A stretch of DNA of 64,000 nt from Adiantum capillus-veneris (lineage: Eukaryota; Streptophyta; Polypodiopsida; Polypodiales; Pteridaceae): positions 158,338,941 through 158,402,940 of the forward strand of contig CM043958.1 of the NCBI GenBank assembly GCA_014529385.2. Reading direction: 5' to 3'. The notes under the pieces were generated by a model that saw nothing but the letters and a program-made list of their open reading frames with translations, did no database searches and was not told where the DNA came from. Shown one piece after another: positions 1 to 11,100 of this stretch. A program made the translations under genes and the position numbers. The first letter of the stretch is position 1. Each line of letters opens with the position of its first letter.

Positions 1-846
1 CACTTACCTGTAGTCAAAGGCACCTACCTAAATTTCCCGCCTGCAAAGGCCGAGGAATTGAAAATTTGTGAAATTCAAGAAGTATTACACATGGAACCCT
101 GGTGTTGCCTTTGCAATCCAAACCCCTTGGTTAAAGTCAACATTGTCAAACCCCTTGGTTAAACTTTGTTGAATAACTGCTCAACTAGTAGCCGGTCCTT
201 GGCCTGTGTCCGTGACCCCCTTTGGGTTTGCCCTTATGACTTCGGAAGCTGAAAATGATCCACTACCCCTTGGCAGTTGGTGGACTTGTTTCCTTGAAAG
301 CGCAAGTGGGAAGGTTCCAATAATTGACCATCAACACTTAATAAGTGATTTAGTAATCACGAGCTGGGCCTTACCCAAAAACTGTACTCATATAGACACT
401 ATTAGTGCTATAGGAGATCCATGAAAATTGGAATCGTATTCAAAACTGGATCTTTTTCATACCCAAACTTCCATAATCTTGGGTTTTTATGAACAGTCGT
501 GTTGTCGAAAACGCTGGCTTCATCTATACACCTTGGTAGAGATAAGCCCTTACGAGTTTAAGACGTTCCAAAACTCAACTTGATTTTTACAGTCAAAGTG
601 TGTAGTGTTAAAATAACACCCAAAAAATTAGTAATGGCAAGACTCTTGCTTGTCCATTAAAATCGATGGGTACTCAACTGGATAGAATTGTTCGATCTTG
701 AAAGAAATCACCAATGGATTACAAATAAATGGATCTTAGCCACGCCAAAATAGGTGGCAATAGATGGCTCTTAGCCCTTCTTGTTACTGTATTGACATAG
801 AAATATTTTAATAAAATCATGCCTAGTTCACCTTTCCCGCATAGAA

Positions 847-850
<4 letters not shown>

Positions 851-891
<41 letters not shown>
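851..891. repeat. (GA)n microsatellite
   Basis: An uninterrupted GA dinucleotide run of about 40 bases. An open frame reading Arg-Glu repeats passes through it but is only a product of the repeat. Confidence 0.95.
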
Positions 892-893
<2 letters not shown>

Positions 894-1042
894 GGGCTAA
901 GGAAAACCCCTTATTTGAATGTGTTGTATGCCCCTTGCATATGATCCCGTGCAGACCTTATCTGTATCTTAGCTTATCATATAGCATACAACTACACGCC
1001 CTCGTAGAGAGAGGCTTAGCTTACCCTATAAGCGTACAACTG

Positions 1043-1230
1043 CGTATTCGTACCACGCCCTTGTAGAGAGAGGTACCATAAGTCACATCTTGACCCACTT
1101 ATGTTGTATGTGATTGTGATTGTATTAGGGTGCACACGTATTTGTACCACGCCCTTGTAGAGAGAGGTACCATAAGTCACATCTTGACCCACTTATGTTG
1201 TATGTGATTGTGATTGTATTAGGGTGCACA
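1043..1230. repeat. 94-bp tandem duplication
   Basis: Two adjacent copies (1043-1136 and 1137-1230) start at cgtatt and share the phrase ccacgcccttgtagagagag. I see one difference (c/t at 1049 versus 1143). A more diverged partial relative, with cgccctcgtagagagagg, lies just upstream near 997-1015. Confidence 0.9.
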
Positions 1231-2364
1231 CGTTGCCTGTGAATAAACCTTAAAACAAAATGTTTGACAATTGAGTCGTCCTCTACAGAGTAGCTAGTGC
1301 TATAGCGAAAGCGTATGCGATGATGGGTGTCGTACGTCCATCATACTAGTATGTCGTGCATACATTGCAAAAAATAAAATATTAAGCCATTGGCTTCAAT
1401 GATGGTCTCAACCATGTGAGCCTCTAGTATACGTGCCTTGCACGATTACATTGGCATGGATACATCACAGTGCAGCGTTGCATAAAATGTGAGCTTATAT
1501 CCACGTAGTGGTAAAGATGTGTGCCATTAGCGTTGATCTAAAGTCAATTGATAATACCTTTGCACATAAGAGAAGCCTTGCTTCACATGAAATCTATCAA
1601 AGCACTTTGCTTTGTCCAGTGGCTTTGTATGGAGTCTGCCCAAGCACTTTGCTTTGCAGAGCAGAGAGATATTTTGCAAAGTCAAAACAAACATAACTTG
1701 AAAGTTACTAAACTTGTTGCTCACTTGTGGCCAGATTTTTGGTAATTCGCTCGAATCTGACTCATAGCCATATATAATGCTCGAGTGAGTTAGCGTATGT
1801 ATCATATACACCCGCATGGGATGTAAAAACCTACAACATCTTGGCAAGTTTTCCAAGTTCGTATGCTAAGAGCATATTCCAAACTGTGAAAATCGTGATG
1901 CCAAATACCAAAAGAAGAGCCTTGCTTCACATAAGTACTCTTGTAATTCTGGTGCTCATAGCTAATACATACTCTTGCCAATTTACAATGGCATAACAAA
2001 AGAAAGTCGACCTTGTCAATCATTCACAAATAATCAACCTTGTCAAATTGTGAAATGTATTTGAAAACAAAAAAAAATACCTGCAAGAGATGTACCTTGT
2101 ATCTACTTGGATTGATGATTGTTATTCTCAGGATTTGTATACGGAGCCTTTCTCTTCTTGGAATTGTAGTAATGGTCAGCCTTGTTAAGTACTTGTGCCT
2201 CCTTGAGCAAGGCTAGAAACAGGCCTTGCCGATCTCCATGAGATTCTGAAGCACTACCATGCCTGACCTTTAACAGGCATGGGAAGAACCCATGCTTTTA
2301 AAGGAAATCATTTTTCACTCAAGCCTTGCTTGACTGTGAGTGGTTGTTGTGCATTATGTGTTCG

Positions 2365-3081
2365 TGTTAAGTATGGAGCCTGATTTACCCTTGTAATTTT
2401 TGTGGTAAAAGCGCACATTTGTAAGGCCCCCACTATGAGGAGAAGCCATTGTGCGTGAAGGAAAATCACTCACCGGAAACCAAAATTTTCACGGACAAGA
2501 ATCAGGGGCAACTTTAAAGGCCTCGGGGGCGGAGGCCCCCGAGACTTTTTTTTGGCCGGAATATTCCTTTTCGCCGGAATATTATGGCCGGACGGCGGTC
2601 GGAAAGTGGTCGGAAAACAACCGGTCGGTTGGCCGGTGGCCGGTAGTCAATGGCCAATGGCCGGTGGTCGGAAGTCAATGGCCGGTGGCGGTGGTCGGAA
2701 GTCAATGGCGGTGGCCGGTGGCCGAATTCAATGGCCGGTGGCCGAATTCAAAAGCGGACTTGTCTTCTCAAGGGCGGCCACACATGGGCGGATTGGAGGG
2801 TCCGATTTGGACTTATTCGCACAAGGGCGGCTACACATGGCTGTCTCTCATAAGAGAGGGCAGCCCTTTTGGCCTATAAAAGGAGGCCATTTCTACACAC
2901 ATTATATAGTGTGAAGTTGATGCAACAAGGTGAGTGTGAGGTGGTGAGAGTGAAGCAAGGCGGGAGCTCCATTAAGGGTATAATCCCTTTGTAAATTACT
3001 TCTTGTTTTGAAGTACTAAAGCCATTGAGTGGCTGTTTTCCCGTGGACGTAGCCCACATTGGGTGAACCACGTATATCGTG

Positions 3082-3118
<37 letters not shown>

Positions 3119-3202
3119 CTATAATCTCGTGTATGTAAATCTGTTTCTCTCCATTAAGTAATCTACTCAATTATCTATTTAGCTACGTCTTATTTCCTAA
3201 CA
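2365..3202 (+). repeat. Copia LTR 1 (838 bp)
   Basis: Starts TGTTA and ends TAACA, giving a short terminal inverted repeat. U3 carries a GC stem-loop (2522-2544, arms cgggggc and gcccccg), two ccggaatatt copies, and a minisatellite of ggccggtgg and ggtcggaagtcaatgg units (2630-2750). A TATA box lies at 2875-2881. A CT microsatellite follows (about 3087-3115). This is the outermost left LTR of the array. Confidence 0.95.
2871..2888 (+). promoter_or_regulatory. LTR core promoter (TATA box)
   Basis: The TATAAAA at 2875-2881 sits inside an imperfect palindrome, ggcctataaaaggaggcc. It precedes a short leader and the LTR end, the expected place for the U3/R boundary. The same element is present in the other LTRs (TATAAAA at 7734-7740 in LTR 2 and 12584-12590 in LTR 3). 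Transcription would start roughly 25-35 bases downstream; this is inferred from spacing only. Confidence 0.75.
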
Positions 3203-3204
3203 AC

Positions 3205-3227
3205 TGGTATCAGAGCAAGGTTTGCTC
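3205..3227 (+). promoter_or_regulatory. Primer binding site, initiator Met-tRNA, with hairpin
   Basis: TGGTATCAGAGC, the standard plant copia site complementary to the 3' end of initiator methionine tRNA, starts 2 bases after the LTR. It overlaps a hairpin (gagcaa at 3213-3218 pairs with ttgctc at 3222-3227). A second leader hairpin (caaggaa and ttccttg, about 3244-3261) precedes the start codon. Equivalent primer sites start at 8062, 12912, 17744, 22576, 27421, 32271 and 37122. Confidence 0.9.
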
Positions 3228-3275
3228 GTAGCTAAATTATCTCAAGGAAAGGATTCCTTGAATTGAGTGGGAGTT

Positions 3276-6200
3276 ATGGCGGAGGAGGGGAAGCTCAAGA
3301 TTGAGAAGTTCAACGGCAAAAACTACCAACATTGGAAGATGCAGATTGAAGACTATCTCTACCAGAAGGACCTCTATTTGCCACTAGGCGGTCTTGCGAA
3401 GAAGCCCGCAACAATGGCAGATGAAGCATGGATTGTCCTTGATCGAAAGGCACTAGGAACAATCCGGTTAAGCTTGGCGTCAACGGTGGCCTTCAATGTT
3501 TCGGAGATGAAGACCACGGAGGACTTGATGAAGTCACTTGACGACTTCTACGAGAAACCATCGGCATCCAATAAGGTATTTCTTATGAAGCGCTTGTTCA
3601 ATCTAAAGATGGCAGAGAATGGTTCAGTTGCAGAACACCTAAATGACTTTAACACAAACTTAAGTCAACTTCGATCAGTGAAAATCAATTTCGATGACGA
3701 AGTGCGAGCTCTCCTTATACTATCATCTCTACCGGATAGTTGGGACAGCCTTGTGATGCTGCTGTAAGTAATTCTATCTCTGGCACAAATACTCTTAAGC
3801 TTGATGATGTTGTGGGTGTTCTTCTAAGCGAGGAAATGCGAAGGAGAAGCACAGGAGAATCATCAAGTGCTGCACTATCAGTGGAAACAAGAGGAAGGCC
3901 TAAGGAGAGGTTCAAAAACCAAAAGGGTCGTGATCGCTCAAGACGGAGCAAATCACGAACAAAGTTAGTTCTTGAATGTTGGAACTGCGGCAAGAAGGGC
4001 CACGTCAAGAAGGATTGCTGGTCCAAGAAGAAGAAGGAGACAGAGTCTCAAGACAACAAGCCAACATCGGAGGCCAATGTGGCAGGTAAAGTAGAGCAAG
4101 ATGCTCTAATTCTCTCATTAGACAATGTGTCTAATTCCTGGATAGTAGATTCCGGGGCTTCATTCCATGCGACACCACACAAGCAACATTTCCAAGACTA
4201 CACTAAAGGTAATTTTGGGTATGTATACTTGGGAGATGATGAAGCTTGTGAGATTGTCGGCAAAGGTACAGTTTCTATCAAAACTGCTAACGGAAATGAA
4301 TGGAAGCTTAAAGATGTTAGGCATGTTCCTTCTCTTCGCAAAAATTTGATCTCTACAGGACAATTGGACGATGAAGGTCACAACATTGCATTCGGAAACA
4401 AACGGTGGAAGATCTCAAAGGGATCTTTGGTGGTTGCCAAGGGTGAAAAAGTCAGTACACTTTACTTGTGTGCTGTTAGCACGCAACCTTCAGCTTGTGC
4501 AGCAACTACAGAAGTTGACAGTGCGGTGTGGCACTACCGACTTGGGCATATGAGTGCCAAAGGAATGCAAATCCTTCAAACAAAGAAGCTTCTACCAGGT
4601 TTGAAAGAAGTGGACTTAGAGTTCTGTGAAGATTGTGTTTATGGTAAACAAAAGAGGGTAAAATTTCAAAAATCAGGAAATGAAAGAAAAAATAAAAAAC
4701 TTGAGTTGGTTCATTCTGATGTTTGGGGTCCTGCAAGTACACCATCACTTGGTGGCTCATTGTACTATGTAACATTCATAGACGATGCGACTAGAAAAAC
4801 ATGGGTTTATGTCATGAAGAATAAATCCGATGTATTTTCCATATTTCAAAGGTGGAAAGCCTTTGTGGAGAATGAAACAGGTACCAAGGTTAAATGCCTC
4901 AGATCCGACAATGGAGGCGAATATTGCAGCCAAGCTTTTGAAAGCTTTTGTGCTAGCAATGGCATTCGGAGGCAAAGGACAACCCCAAGGACACCTCAAC
5001 AAAATGGGATTTCGGAAAGGATGAACAGGACAATCATGGAACGAGCACGAAGCATGCGGCTACATGCAGGCCTACCGCTTGAGCTTTGGGCAGAAGCTGT
5101 AAGTACGTCTGTGTACTTAATCAATCGGTCACCCTCAACGGCATTGGATGGGGGAGTTCCAGAAGAGGCATGGACAGGTAAACCGGTGAATTATGCATTT
5201 CTCAAAGTGTTTGGGTGTGAGGCTTTCATGCACATAGATAGAAGCCTAAGATCAAAGTTAGATGCAAAGTCCAAAAAGTGTTTCTTCATTGGCTATGGAG
5301 AAGGAGACTTTGGGTATCGCCTATGGAATCCTGAAGATGGTAAAATCTTAAGGAGTAGGGATGTAATTTTTAACGAACAAAATATGTAACAAAGATTACT
5401 GGAAAGAAAACAAACAAAAGAAACAGGTGATAGTACATGGAGCTTGAGACGGTGAAGACTCAAGGACTGCAAACGGTGACAATGTGCAACAACATCAACC
5501 AAATGAGGAGCCTCCTATTATCCCCGAAGATCTACAAGAGCAAGTAGACCTCCAGAAAGGTTTGTTCCTTCCTTCAACCATCTCTTGATCTCAGATTCTG
5601 GAGAGCCGGAATCATATGAAGAAGCTATGCAACATGAATCCAAAGAAGAATGGACGAAGAGCATGCAAGTGGAGATGGACTCACTACATCAGAACCAAAC
5701 ATGGGAGTTGGTTGAGTTGCCTAAAGGTAAGCGGGCACTTCAAAACAAATGGGTGTACAAGATAAAGGAAGAAGAAGGTGGGAAGAAAAGGTACAAATCT
5801 AGGCTTGTGGTAAAAGGTTTTTCTCAAAAGAAAGGTATTGACTTCAATGAAATATTTTCTCCTGTTGTAAAAATGAACTCAATTAGGCTTGTCTTAAGCT
5901 TGTGGCTGCTCATGATCTAAATCTCGAGCAAATGGATGTAAATACGGCATTCCCTCACGGTGACTTAGAGGAGGAAATCTACATGCTTCAACCAAAGGGG
6001 TATGAAGTAAAAGGTAAGGAGAAAATGGTTTGCAGATTAAAGAAGAGCTTGTATGGTTTAAAGCAAGCATCAAGACAATGGTACTTGAAGTTTGATCGAT
6101 GGATGTTGGATCATGGATTCACAAGATGCAACTCGGATCACTGCGTCTACACGAAGAATTTGGGAGATGGGAAATTCATCATCCTAATGTTGTATGTTGA

Positions 6201-7153
6201 TGACATGTTGATTGCAAGTGCTAACATGCAGGACATCAAAGACCTAAAAGAGGAGCTGTCCAAATCTTTTTCAATGAAAGATTTAGGTGCTGCAAAGAGG
6301 ATACTTGGTATGAAAATATCAAGGACAGGACGAAGAAAACAATAAAGCTATCTCAAGAAGATTACATCAAGAAGGTACTAGAAAGGTTTGCAATGCAAAA
6401 TGCAAAACCAGTTTCTACACCTTTGGCTGGTCATTTTAAACTAACGAAGGATATGTGTCCAAAGACACAAGAGGAGATAGCCTATATGTCTAAAGTTCCA
6501 TATGCTGCAGCGGTAGGTTCTCTAATGTATGCTATGGTCTGGACAAGGCTAGACATTGCACATGCAGTGGGAGTTGTGAGTAGGTTCATGGACAACCCAG
6601 GTAAAGAGCATTGGCAAGCTGTGAAGTGGATACTTAGGTATCTAAAAGGGACAACAACAAATGCTTTGTATTTTGGAGGAACTGATATTTTTCTAGAAGG
6701 GTATGCTGATGCAGATATGGCAGGTGACAAAGATACTCGAAGGAGCACTACTGGCTATGTGTTCACGGTTGGAGGCACAGCAGTAAGCTGGGCTTCAAAG
6801 CTGCAGAAAGTGGTTTCACTTTCTACCACGAAGCAGAGTATGTAGCAATGACGGAGGCAAGCAAAGAAATTCTGTGGCTTCACAGATTCTTAGAAGAGCT
6901 TGGATTCAAACAAGACAATTGTGTCTTATACAGTGATAGCCAAAGCGCTATCCATCTTGCGAAGAACTCAGCCTTTCATTCAAGGACAAAGCACATTGAG
7001 GTGAGATATCACTTCATACGCACTCTTTTGGAAGAGGGACAACTAAAGCTAGGAAAGGTGCATACAAGTGAAAATCCTGCAGACATGTTTACAAAGGTGG
7101 TCAACAAGGAGAAGTTGAGCTTTTGCTCATCTTCAATCGGCATTCAAAGATAA
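3276..7153 (+). pseudogene. Copia gag-pol copy 1, frameshifted
   Basis: Same polyprotein as the intact copies downstream, but broken by small indels relative to them. A 2-base insertion near 3757 lies in gag. A cluster of changes at about 5388-5525 lies between integrase and RT. Single-base losses occur near 5899 (RT), 6325 (after RT) and 6830 (RNase H). A few substitutions are also present, for example aaaaacc for agaaacc near 3916. Most losses shorten short runs (ggg to gg, cc to c, tt to t). Either this copy decayed in the genome or the assembly consensus is poor here. All domains remain recognisable. Confidence 0.9.
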
Positions 7154-7202
7154 AAAGCCAGAATGGAAAGCAGTCACAGGTTTGGTTTGGAGATCAGTCT
7201 CC

Positions 7203-7212
7203 AAGTGGGAGA
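7203..7212 (+). promoter_or_regulatory. Polypurine tract
   Basis: The aagtgggaga tract lies immediately before the next LTR and would prime plus-strand synthesis. The same tract (ccaagtgggagat) precedes LTRs 3 to 8, about 60 bases after each polyprotein stop codon. Confidence 0.85.
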
Positions 7213-7213
7213 T

Positions 7214-7940
7214 TGTTAAGTATGGAGCCTGATTTACCCTTGTAATTTTTTGTGGTAAAAGCGCACATTTGTAAGGCCCCCACTATGAGGAGAAGCCATT
7301 GTGCGTGAAGGAAAATCACTCACCGGAAACCAAAATTTTCACGGACAAGAATCAGGGGCAACTTTAAAGGCCTTGGGGGCGGAGGCCCCCGAGACTTTTT
7401 TTTGGCCGGAATATTCCTTTTCGCCGGAATATTATGGCCGGACGGCGGTCGGAAAGTGGTCGGAAAACAACCGGTCGGTTGGCCGGTGGCCGGTAGTCAA
7501 TGGCCAATGGCCGGTGGTCGGAAGTCAATGGCCGGTGGCCGGTGGCCGGTGGTCGGAAGTCAATGGCCGGTGGCCGGTGGCCGAATTCAATGGCCGGTGG
7601 CCGAATTCAAAAGCGGACTTGTCTTCTCAAGGGCGGCCACACATGGGCGGATTGGAGGGTCCGATTTGGACTTATTCGCACAAGGGCGGCTACACATGGC
7701 TGTCTCTCATAAGAGAGGGCAGCCCTTTTGGCCTATAAAAGGAGGCCATTTCTACACACATTATATAGTGTGAAGTTGATGCAACAAGGTGAGTGTGAGG
7801 TGGTGAGAGTGAAGCAAGGCGGGAGCTCCATTAAGGGTATAATCCCTTTGTAAATTACTTCTTGTTTTGAAGTACTAAAGCCATTGAGTGGCTGTTTTCC
7901 CGTGGACGTAGCCCACATTGGGTGAACCACGTATATCGTG

Positions 7941-7975
<35 letters not shown>

Positions 7976-8059
7976 CTATAATCTCGTGTATGTAAATCTG
8001 TTTCTCTCCATTAAGTAATCTACTCAATTATCTATTTAGCTACGTCTTATTTCCTAACA
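7214..8059 (+). repeat. Copia LTR 2 (846 bp)
   Basis: The longest LTR of the array. Its U3 minisatellite has three consecutive ccggtgg units after the second ggaagtcaatgg, where most copies have two. It serves as 3' LTR of copy 1 and 5' LTR of copy 2. The GC stem-loop reads ccttggggg here where LTR 1 has cctcggggg. Confidence 0.95.
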
Positions 8060-8132
8060 ACTGGTATCAGAGCAAGGTTTGCTCGTAGCTAAATTATCTC
8101 AAGGAAAGGATTCCTTGAATTGAGTGGGAGTT

Positions 8133-11100
8133 ATGGCGGAGGAGGGGAAGCTCAAGATTGAGAAGTTCAACGGCAAAAACTACCAACATTGGAAGATGCA
8201 GATTGAAGACTATCTCTACCAGAAGGACCTCTATTTGCCACTAGGCGGTCTTGCGAAGAAGCCCGCAACAATGGCAGATGAAGCATGGATTGTCCTTGAT
8301 CGAAAGGCACTAGGAACAATCCGGTTAAGCTTGGCGTCAACGGTGGCCTTCAATGTTTCGGAGATGAAGACCACGGAGGACTTGATGAAGTCACTTGACG
8401 ACTTCTACGAGAAACCATCGGCATCCAATAAGGTATTTCTTATGAAGCGCTTGTTCAATCTAAAGATGGCAGAGAATGGTTCAGTTGCAGAACACCTAAA
8501 TGACTTTAACACAAACTTAAGTCAACTTCGATCAGTGAAAATCAATTTCGATGACGAAGTGCGAGCTCTCCTTATACTATCATCTCTACCGGATAGTTGG
8601 GACAGCCTTGTGATGGCTGTAAGTAATTCTATCTCTGGCACAAATACTCTTAAGCTTGATGATGTTGTGGGTGTTCTTCTAAGCGAGGAAATGCGAAGGA
8701 GAAGCACAGGAGAATCATCAAGTGCTGCACTATCAGTGGAAACAAGAGGAAGGCCTAAGGAGAGGTTCAGAAACCAAAAGGGTCGTGATCGCTCAAGACG
8801 GAGCAAATCACGAACAAAGTCAGTTCTTGAATGTTGGAACTGCGGCAAGAAGGGCCACGTCAAGAAGGATTGCTGGTCCAAGAAGAAGAAGGAGACAGAG
8901 TCTCAAGACAACAAGCCAACATCGGAGGCCAATGTGGCAGGTAAAGTAGAGCAAGATGCTCTAATTCTCTCATTAGACAATGTGTCTAATTCCTGGATAG
9001 TAGATTCCGGGGCTTCATTCCATGCGACACCACACAAGCAACATTTCCAAGACTACACTAAAGGTAATTTTGGGTATGTATACTTGGGAGATGATGAAGC
9101 TTGTGAGATTGTCGGCAAAGGTACAGTTTCTATCAAAACTGCTAACGGAAATGAATGGAAGCTTAAAGATGTTAGGCATGTTCCTTCTCTTCGCAAAAAT
9201 TTGATCTCTACAGGACAATTGGACGATGAAGGTCACAACATTGCATTCGGAAACAAACGGTGGAAGATCTCAAAGGGATCTTTGGTGGTTGCCAAGGGTG
9301 AAAAAGTCAGTACACTTTACTTGTGTGCTGTTAGCACGCAACCTTCAGCTTGTGCAGCAACTACAGAAGTTGACAGTGCGGTGTGGCACTACCGACTTGG
9401 GCATATGAGTGCCAAAGGAATGCAAATCCTTCAAACAAAGAAGCTTCTACCAGGTTTGAAAGAAGTGGACTTAGAGTTCTGTGAAGATTGTGTTTATGGT
9501 AAACAAAAGAGGGTAAAATTTCAAAAATCAGGAAATGAAAGAAAAAATAAAAAACTTGAGTTGGTTCATTCTGATGTTTGGGGTCCTGCAAGTACACCAT
9601 CACTTGGTGGCTCATTGTACTATGTAACATTCATAGACGATGCGACTAGAAAAACATGGGTTTATGTCATGAAGAATAAATCCGATGTATTTTCCATATT
9701 TCAAAGGTGGAAAGCCTTTGTGGAGAATGAAACAGGTACCAAGGTTAAATGCCTCAGATCCGACAATGGAGGCGAATATTGCAGCCAAGCTTTTGAAAGC
9801 TTTTGTGCTAGCAATGGCATTCGGAGGCAAAGGACAACCCCAAGGACACCTCAACAAAATGGGATTTCGGAAAGGATGAACAGGACAATCATGGAACGAG
9901 CACGAAGCATGCGGCTACATGCAGGCCTACCGCTTGAGCTTTGGGCAGAAGCTGTAAGTACGTCTGTGTACTTAATCAATCGGTCACCCTCAACGGCATT
10001 GGATGGGGGAGTTCCAGAAGAGGCATGGACAGGTAAACCGGTGAATTATGCATTTCTCAAAGTGTTTGGGTGTGAGGCTTTCATGCACATAGATAGAAGC
10101 CTAAGATCAAAGTTAGATGCAAAGTCCAAAAAGTGTTTCTTCATTGGATATGGAGAAGGAGACTTTGGGTATCGCCTATGGAATCCTGAAGATGGTAAAA
10201 TCTTAAGGAGTAGGGATGTAATTTTTAACGAACAAAATATGTACAAAGATTACTTGGAAAGAAAACAAACAAAAGAAACAGGTGATGAGTACATGGAGCT
10301 TGAGGACGGTGAAGACTCAAGGACTGCAAACGGTGACAATGTGCAACAACATCAACCAAATGAGGAGCCTCAACCTATTCCCCGAAGATCTACAAGAGCA
10401 AGTAGACCTCCAGAAAGGTTTGTTCCTTCCTTCAACCATCTCTTGATCTCAGATTCTGGAGAGCCGGAATCATATGAAGAAGCTATGCAACATGAATCCA
10501 AAGAAGAATGGACGAAGAGCATGCAAGTGGAGATGGACTCACTACATCAGAACCAAACATGGGAGTTGGTTGAGTTGCCTAAAGGTAAGCGGGCACTTCA
10601 AAACAAATGGGTGTACAAGATAAAGGAAGAAGAAGGTGGGAAGAAAAGGTACAAGTCTAGGCTTGTGGTAAAAGGTTTTTCTCAAAAGAAAGGTATTGAC
10701 TTCAATGAAATATTTTCTCCTGTTGTAAAAATGAACTCAATTAGGCTTGTCTTAAGCCTTGTGGCTGCTCATGATCTAAATCTCGAGCAAATGGATGTAA
10801 ATACGGCATTCCCTCACGGTGACTTAGAGGAGGAAATCTACATGCTTCAACCAAAGGGGTATGAAGTAAAAGGTAAGGAGAAAATGGTTTGCAGATTAAA
10901 GAAGAGCTTGTATGGTTTAAAGCAAGCATCAAGACAATGGTACTTGAAGTTTGATCGATGGATGTTGGATCATGGATTCACAAGATGCAACTCGGATCAC
11001 TGCGTCTACACGAAGAATTTGGGAGATGGGAAATTCATCATCCTAATGTTGTATGTTGATGACATGTTGATTGCAAGTGCTAACATGCAGGACATCAAAG

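Larger units (their letters stand above)
1..2364. other. Intergenic DNA, no recognisable gene
   Basis: Only short, unconserved open frames occur here and none resembles a known protein. The stretch contains a GA microsatellite, a 94-bp tandem duplication and two short copies of a ccttgcttcaca phrase near 1579 and 1920. It ends directly against the first LTR of the copia array; the five bases before that LTR are gttcg. I cannot assign it to an element family. Confidence 0.6.

Noticed and set aside
848-1066. Arg-Glu repeat protein from the GA tract
   Set aside because: Pure microsatellite translation with no support on either side; the same applies to the frames at 39623-39904 and in the CT tract near 48300-48566.
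2451-2914. Overlapping open frames of 60-150 codons in the LTRs (repeated in every unit)
   Set aside because: Three frames are open at once because the GC-rich minisatellite has few stop codons. Frames change with minisatellite length between LTRs, and the region is U3 promoter DNA.
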